Positions 28,415 through 32,209 of a DNA stretch of 32,209 bases are shown piece by piece. Source of the stretch: a virus. Below the pieces are notes generated by a model that saw nothing but the letters and a program-made list of their open reading frames with translations, was not told the origin of the DNA and made no database searches. The stretch lies in the IMG/VR virus record IMGVR_UViG_3300030450_002652, positions 1 to 32,209 of that record; one strand, written 5' to 3'. Each line of letters opens with the position of its first letter. Position 1 is the stretch's first letter. Made by a program: the position numbers and the translations under genes.

Positions 28415-29675
28415 CTTCAGGCTCCATTTGTGCTTTATTTGCTTTTAATTTAGCATTTGCCTCTTCTATACTCAAGTCTTTGTTATATTCAACCATTAAT
28501 TCGGCTTTATTTACAAGTCCTAGACTTAATCTATGATTATCAAGAGCTATCTGATCTTGAACTGTCATTGGGTACTCAGGCTCATTAAAATCAAGTTTTA
28601 AGCCTTCAGGCATCCCTATATTGAAAGTTCTTGCTATTTTTCTTTCAATTTGGTAAATTTCGTGCTCGTATTGTGTCCATAAAGCCAAATCATCCTGATA
28701 ATCTTCAAAACTTTCCAAATCTTTAATTTTTAAGGCTATTCCACTAGGAGTTTCGCCTCCATCTTGAGCAAATTGGACAGATAAGTGGTTATTTTGTGCT
28801 ACAAGCTCCATTTGGAACTTAACATTCTCAATTACCTTCTGAATATCACCTGCTGGAGATAAAATATTGTAATTTGCACCATCTGGAAGCTCTAATATAA
28901 CGTCAGAGCCAAATCTTTGGTTATTTCCTAAATCAGCACCACTTACAACAGGTTGTCCAAACATTTGAAACCTTAAACCAAGTTGAAGCTCTGTCATTGT
29001 AATATTTATGTGTTCATTTGCATTACATATATCATTTGCACCTTCTACATAGAAAGAATCGCTTTGATGCTCTCTGTGTGTAAATGCAAACGGCAAAGTT
29101 CCATATCCGTGCTTTTTTTCCTCTATTACCTTACCTGATTCATCAAATATAATGTAACTTTCTTGATTCCAATGAATATACTGACAAGAATCTGAATTAG
29201 AAGCGTCTTCAGTAAAGTGCATTAAAGGATAAGAAATTGCTATTGGTTTGAATGGATCATCACCAAAGAACGGATGAAAGTAATAAATAGGCTGATAATC
29301 AAAGTGAGGCATCTCATCATCAACATACATTACTCTTACTGCTATACTTCCAACTAAGCGTGTCATTCTTTCAATATGTTTCATTTTAGCGTCTTTTAAT
29401 ACAGAGAGATTTTCGTATTTCTTATTAACATTCCTATCAGCACCTACTGTGTAGATTCTTGACATTTTATTTATAAACTTTTTAGTTATATTCGCCTCGT
29501 AAGGAGGAACTTCTCTGAAAGCATCTAAATCAAATCTATTTTCTATATAGTATTTAGTATTACTACCATTATAGTAATCTAATAGCTTATGTACATAACT
29601 TTCTCTTTTTCTATGGTTTTCTATCTTTAAGACGTTTAAGCTGTCTTTAATAGCTTGTTCTCCTTTGTATATCAT
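28395..29675 (-). CDS. Portal protein
   Basis: 426 residues directly downstream of the large terminase, the classic place for the portal. Segments consistent with portal proteins: LDYYNGSNTKYYIENR and EANITKKFINKMSRIYTVG near the N-terminus, SGIALKIKDLESFEDYQ, and the helical end. The dodecameric ring at the head vertex serves DNA entry and exit. Its start overlaps the terminase stop (ATG-type overlap at 29672-29675). Confidence 0.8.
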   Translation of the reverse strand: MIYKGEQAIKDSLNVLKIENHRKRESYVHKLLDYYNGSNTKYYIENRFDLDAFREVPPYEANITKKFINKMSRIYTVGADRNVNKKYENLSVLKDAKMKHIERMTRLVGSIAVRVMYVDDEMPHFDYQPIYYFHPFFGDDPFKPIAISYPLMHFTEDASNSDSCQYIHWNQESYIIFDESGKVIEEKKHGYGTLPFAFTHREHQSDSFYVEGANDICNANEHINITMTELQLGLRFQMFGQPVVSGADLGNNQRFGSDVILELPDGANYNILSPAGDIQKVIENVKFQMELVAQNNHLSVQFAQDGGETPSGIALKIKDLESFEDYQDDLALWTQYEHEIYQIERKIARTFNIGMPEGLKLDFNEPEYPMTVQDQIALDNHRLSLGLVNKAELMVEYNKDLSIEEANAKLKANKAQMEPEDDRNQV

Positions 29676-30982
29676 CTGTTCCTCACTTTTATCTCTCTGT
29701 TTTTAATTGGAAAATTGTTAATAAAAAAATATCTTAATTGGTCGCATCCGTGGTCGTGATAACCGTCTTTTAAAGGCTCTTGCTTTAAAGGTTTGCTATC
29801 TTGAGCCTCTGGATACCTATAACTTTCTAAATCTTCTGCCATACCTGTACAATTATTGTTTAAATGAAGGTATCTTTCGCCATTAGCGTTTTCTATAAAA
29901 CTTCTAACGTGATTAACTCCTGCTGTAATACTTCTTGAGGCTTTATCTGTTATTGTATTGACATTTATACCCATTTTTCTAAAAATTTCTATATCTCCTA
30001 CACCTGATTGTCCTTGTGCTTGTAAACCTGCTGGGTCGCCATAATATTTTGCTACTATATAAGGTTTTGATTTAATCGTAGCTGCTAGTTCGTCTGTTTT
30101 AATATTGGTCTCGTGTATAATCTCGTCTATCATATTAATATGCCACTCACCATTTACTCTGTAAGTCTGATACCATCCCACAGAAGGCATCCTGTACCCA
30201 AAGTCAATACTACAAAAAGTAGGAAGATGTGGGTTATAAGGATAGTAGCCGACATCAAGATTCCTATCAAAAGGATAAACCCTACCTTCAAATGATGTAA
30301 ACTGAGCTCCATATTCCTGATCATAAAGCTCTTTAGCCATATTACGTTTTCTTTCAATAAGAAACCTGTCATCTGCACCTTCAGGAAACGCAAAGGAGTT
30401 ATCCCAAGACGGTGCTTGATGTGATTCCCATAACTCATCAGTTTTTCCCAATAAATATAAATCATATAGCCAATTAAACCCTTCTGGTGTTGAAATAAAT
30501 ACAGCCTTACCTTTTCTATCAGATAAAGTGGGAGATAAATACATATCCCATATTCTTGGTCTTACTTTAGCTGCCTCATCTACTATCAATAAATCTAACC
30601 CTTCTCCTACAAGTGAATCAGGGTTATCTGCTGATTTAGCTTCTACAACAGTACCCCATTTGAATTTTATATATCTTTCTTTTTCTGAAGCCTTTATAAT
30701 GTCATTAGGGTGTCCTTTAACCATTTTTTCCCAAACCTCCCTAAACATTAAATCGGCTTTATCATACGAAAGTCCTACTAACCATATTCTTTGATTCGGC
30801 TGGGAGGCGTAGAATGTCGCTTCCATTGCCGATGCCGTAGTCTTCCCAAAACGCCTCCCACAAACCATTACAAAAAACCTTGCAGATTCTTTAGTAGGGA
30901 AGTGTAACTTCCTCTGACCTTCGTGTGGTTCATAGCCTAAAAAATCAAACCATTTTTGCTTATAATTATTTAAAACTTGCAT
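29672..30982 (-). CDS. Terminase large subunit (packaging ATPase and nuclease)
   Basis: 436 residues. ATPase: Walker A GRRFGKTT (42-49), Walker B LLIVDEAA (131-138, Glu136), coupling motif FISTP (162-166). Nuclease: CSIDFGY (Asp260), YYGDPAG (Asp316) and the Asp/His cluster YHDHGCDQLRY (408-418), the metal-binding acids of the RNase H-like fold. Drives DNA into the prohead and cuts concatemers. Small subunit is encoded elsewhere (26553), on the other strand. First gene of the leftward block. Confidence 0.95.
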   Translation of the reverse strand: MQVLNNYKQKWFDFLGYEPHEGQRKLHFPTKESARFFVMVCGRRFGKTTASAMEATFYASQPNQRIWLVGLSYDKADLMFREVWEKMVKGHPNDIIKASEKERYIKFKWGTVVEAKSADNPDSLVGEGLDLLIVDEAAKVRPRIWDMYLSPTLSDRKGKAVFISTPEGFNWLYDLYLLGKTDELWESHQAPSWDNSFAFPEGADDRFLIERKRNMAKELYDQEYGAQFTSFEGRVYPFDRNLDVGYYPYNPHLPTFCSIDFGYRMPSVGWYQTYRVNGEWHINMIDEIIHETNIKTDELAATIKSKPYIVAKYYGDPAGLQAQGQSGVGDIEIFRKMGINVNTITDKASRSITAGVNHVRSFIENANGERYLHLNNNCTGMAEDLESYRYPEAQDSKPLKQEPLKDGYHDHGCDQLRYFFINNFPIKNREIKVRNR

Positions 30983-30991
30983 ATTTCAACC

Positions 30992-31006
30992 AACTTAATT
31001 TAAGTT
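30992..31006. promoter_or_regulatory. Perfect palindrome AACTTAA-T-TTAAGTT between divergent late genes
   Basis: Seven-bp arms round one T, in the 91-base gap between the terL start and scaffold start. Site for a regulator of both divergent late units, or an AT-rich accident of a 30% GC genome. Confidence 0.45.
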
Positions 31007-31029
31007 ACGTTGTATGGAAAAAGCAAGAT

Positions 31030-31057
31030 ATAGTATTTTGCAATTAAAAATATACAA
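31030..31057 (-). promoter_or_regulatory. Candidate leftward promoter of terminase-portal block
   Basis: On the minus strand TTGTAT (31052-31057), 16-bp spacer, TACTAT (31030-31035), followed by ATCTTGCTT, the bases that also follow the -10 of elements B and C. About 48 bases from the terL ATG. AT-rich background makes this tentative. Confidence 0.35.
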
Positions 31058-31073
31058 GATATAGGAGGACAGT

Positions 31074-31625
31074 ATGTCTGAAGAACAAGTAGTATCAAAC
31101 GAAGCAGAAGTGGAAACTGGTACGGAGAATGTTACTCAAGATAATGCTCAAAATGAGTACATAGCAGAAAGCAAGAAGTATAGAAAAAGAGCACAAGACG
31201 CTGAAAATAAGTTAGCCAAACTAAATAAACAGCTAGAATCTCAAGAAAATACTAAATTAAAGGAAAAAGAGGAATTTAAGACTTTAGCTGAAAAATATGA
31301 AGCTCAAGTAAATGAACTTTCGCCTTTTAAAGAAAAGTATGAGGGTTTAGTTGAACAAAGACGTAATGTTTTACTAGAGAGGTTACCTGAAGATAAGCGT
31401 GAAACTTTTAAAAACAAAGATTTAGATGTTTTAGAATTTATGGTATCTGAACTTAAAACTAAAACCCAAGAACCTTCAGCAAGAAATCTTGTAGGCACTA
31501 AAAATACAGAATTTGGTGGTTACTCTTCTTTTGCTGAATGGGCAGAGAAAGACCCTATTGGATACGCTTCACAAAACACTACTAATTCTGCTAAAGGAAT
31601 TAAGTTAGGTTACGGTGGCGAATAA
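31074..31625 (+). CDS. Capsid scaffolding protein
   Basis: 183 residues, acidic N-terminus, then a long predicted coiled coil (about 28-95, rich in Glu/Lys/Leu with QDAENKLAKLNKQLESQEN), and a low-complexity C-terminus. Lies directly upstream of a GTG small gene and the capsid gene, and scaffolds of this build occur in that place. Would fill the prohead and leave or be cleaved at DNA entry. AGGAGG Shine-Dalgarno. Confidence 0.75.
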   Translation: MSEEQVVSNEAEVETGTENVTQDNAQNEYIAESKKYRKRAQDAENKLAKLNKQLESQENTKLKEKEEFKTLAEKYEAQVNELSPFKEKYEGLVEQRRNVLLERLPEDKRETFKNKDLDVLEFMVSELKTKTQEPSARNLVGTKNTEFGGYSSFAEWAEKDPIGYASQNTTNSAKGIKLGYGGE

Positions 31626-31866
31626 AGACCCACATAAACCTTTTGGAGTTGATTTAGATCCTAATAACGATTTAACTCATACACCTCAACCTGATGGTGA
31701 CGTAAAAGTTACTCATAGAGGTAAAGAGATTAAGTATATGGATTATATTGATATTATGGAAGAAAGAGCAACTCGTAAAGGCGAGGGAAAAAGTCCAGTA
31801 AAGTCATCTATGGGATTATTTGGTGGTTTTGGTAAAGGTACCTTGAAAAAAGCATACGAAAAATAA
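31615..31866 (+). CDS. Small hypothetical protein, GTG start (83 aa)
   Basis: GTG at 31615 overlaps the scaffold stop by 11 bases; stop 31864-31866. Polar and charged, with short motif DPHKPFGVDLDPNNDL near the start and a Gly-rich end (FGGFGKGTLKKAYEK). Small head gene between scaffold and capsid; no family recognised. A possible decoration or head-assembly factor. Confidence 0.5.
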   Translation: MANKDPHKPFGVDLDPNNDLTHTPQPDGDVKVTHRGKEIKYMDYIDIMEERATRKGEGKSPVKSSMGLFGGFGKGTLKKAYEK

Positions 31867-31922
31867 TTCCTACTTGAAGGCGAAAGCAGTTGATAGAGGA
31901 TAATAATTGAAGGGAGCTTTAA

Positions 31923-32209
31923 ATGGCTTTAACAAACACAAGCACAGCAGCTGGTGGATTAGGAAGAACGATTGGCGATGCTGTAATTGCTTTTAATCAC
32001 GTAAATGTAATGTACCCATTAGTGACTGTACAACAAGCAGCACAGGGTTCAAATCACGTTCAATTTTCAGATTGGACAAAATTAACATCAAGTAATGTAA
32101 CTGCTGCTACACAGGCTACTACTACTACAGCCGTAGCTATTACAACAGCAGCTAGAACTGCAACTATATCAGAGCACGTTATTGCTTCTACAGTAAGTGA
32201 CTTAGTTCT
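31923..32209 (+). CDS. Major capsid protein, N-terminal part (runs off the window)
   Basis: Open to the right end; first 95 residues visible: MALTNTSTAAGGLGRTIGDA, VMYPLVTVQQAAQGSNHVQF, then a Thr/Ala-rich stretch. This start matches the N-terminal arm region of HK97-fold capsid proteins found after scaffolds in marine phages. GGGAG Shine-Dalgarno. Identity depends on context plus the arm-like sequence; the remainder must be on the missing part of the genome. Confidence 0.7.
   Translation, partial: MALTNTSTAAGGLGRTIGDAVIAFNHVNVMYPLVTVQQAAQGSNHVQFSDWTKLTSSNVTAATQATTTTAVAITTAARTATISEHVIASTVSDLV

Noticed and set aside
30113-30794. Rightward frames inside the terminase gene
   Set aside because: They lie opposite a strongly supported terL gene and have no ribosome site.

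Overview
This window is most of the genome of a small, AT-rich tailed phage. It carries a terminase, portal, scaffold, capsid start, tail tube, tape measure and tail tip. The long tape measure, a separate tail-tube gene and a -1 frameshift-type chaperone pair point to a siphovirus. Gene content and style (many tiny hypotheticals, SpoVG-like protein, calcineurin-like phosphoesterase, dockerin on a tail protein) resemble uncultured marine phages, but the host cannot be fixed from the sequence. The dockerin repeat style is one I associate with marine FCB-group bacteria, which is only a weak hint. No integrase, DNA polymerase or tRNA gene was seen.

Layout. From 1 to 16198 everything runs rightward: small genes, a T4-type lysozyme, a metallophosphoesterase, three virion surface-type proteins, then connector/neck genes, tail terminator, tail tube, tail chaperones with a probable frameshift, tape measure, a 1140-residue tail tip protein ending in a dockerin, and two further tail genes. 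From 16176 to 22385 genes run leftward and form a DNA recombination and replication-accessory block: NinB-like, HNH, Hjc-like resolvase, zinc-finger proteins, winged helix, SpoVG/SSB-tail protein, single-strand-annealing candidate and a Cro/CI-type regulator. From 22737 to 25990 lies an array of about 15 tiny leftward genes, each with a strong Shine-Dalgarno sequence. Between the regulator and the array is a gene-free stretch with a probable rightward structured RNA. A second gene-free stretch (25991-26552) carries operator-like palindromes. The terminase small subunit follows on the + strand. A leftward block (27174-30982) has holin-like proteins, a morphogenesis protein, portal and large terminase. 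The right end turns rightward again with scaffold and the start of the major capsid protein, which presumably continues on the missing part of the genome toward base 1.

Regulation. Three copies of a leftward element (tandem GGTAT boxes 10 bp apart upstream of an AATAAT/CATAAT -10) sit upstream of the ninB-like gene, the small gene at 17363 and the early array. Two copies are followed at once by a hairpin plus T6. The ninB-like gene also has a 12-bp inverted repeat that would hide its Shine-Dalgarno sequence, with a 21-codon leader ORF inside it.

Strongest candidates for something undescribed: (1) the RNA at 22511-22710, where a perfect TATAAT places the start site at the first base of an H-type pseudoknot with 10- and 7-bp stems; (2) the three-copy control element; (3) the leader/ninB translational switch; (4) the dockerin-tipped tail protein. 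All functional statements rest on reading motifs by eye; no database search was possible.
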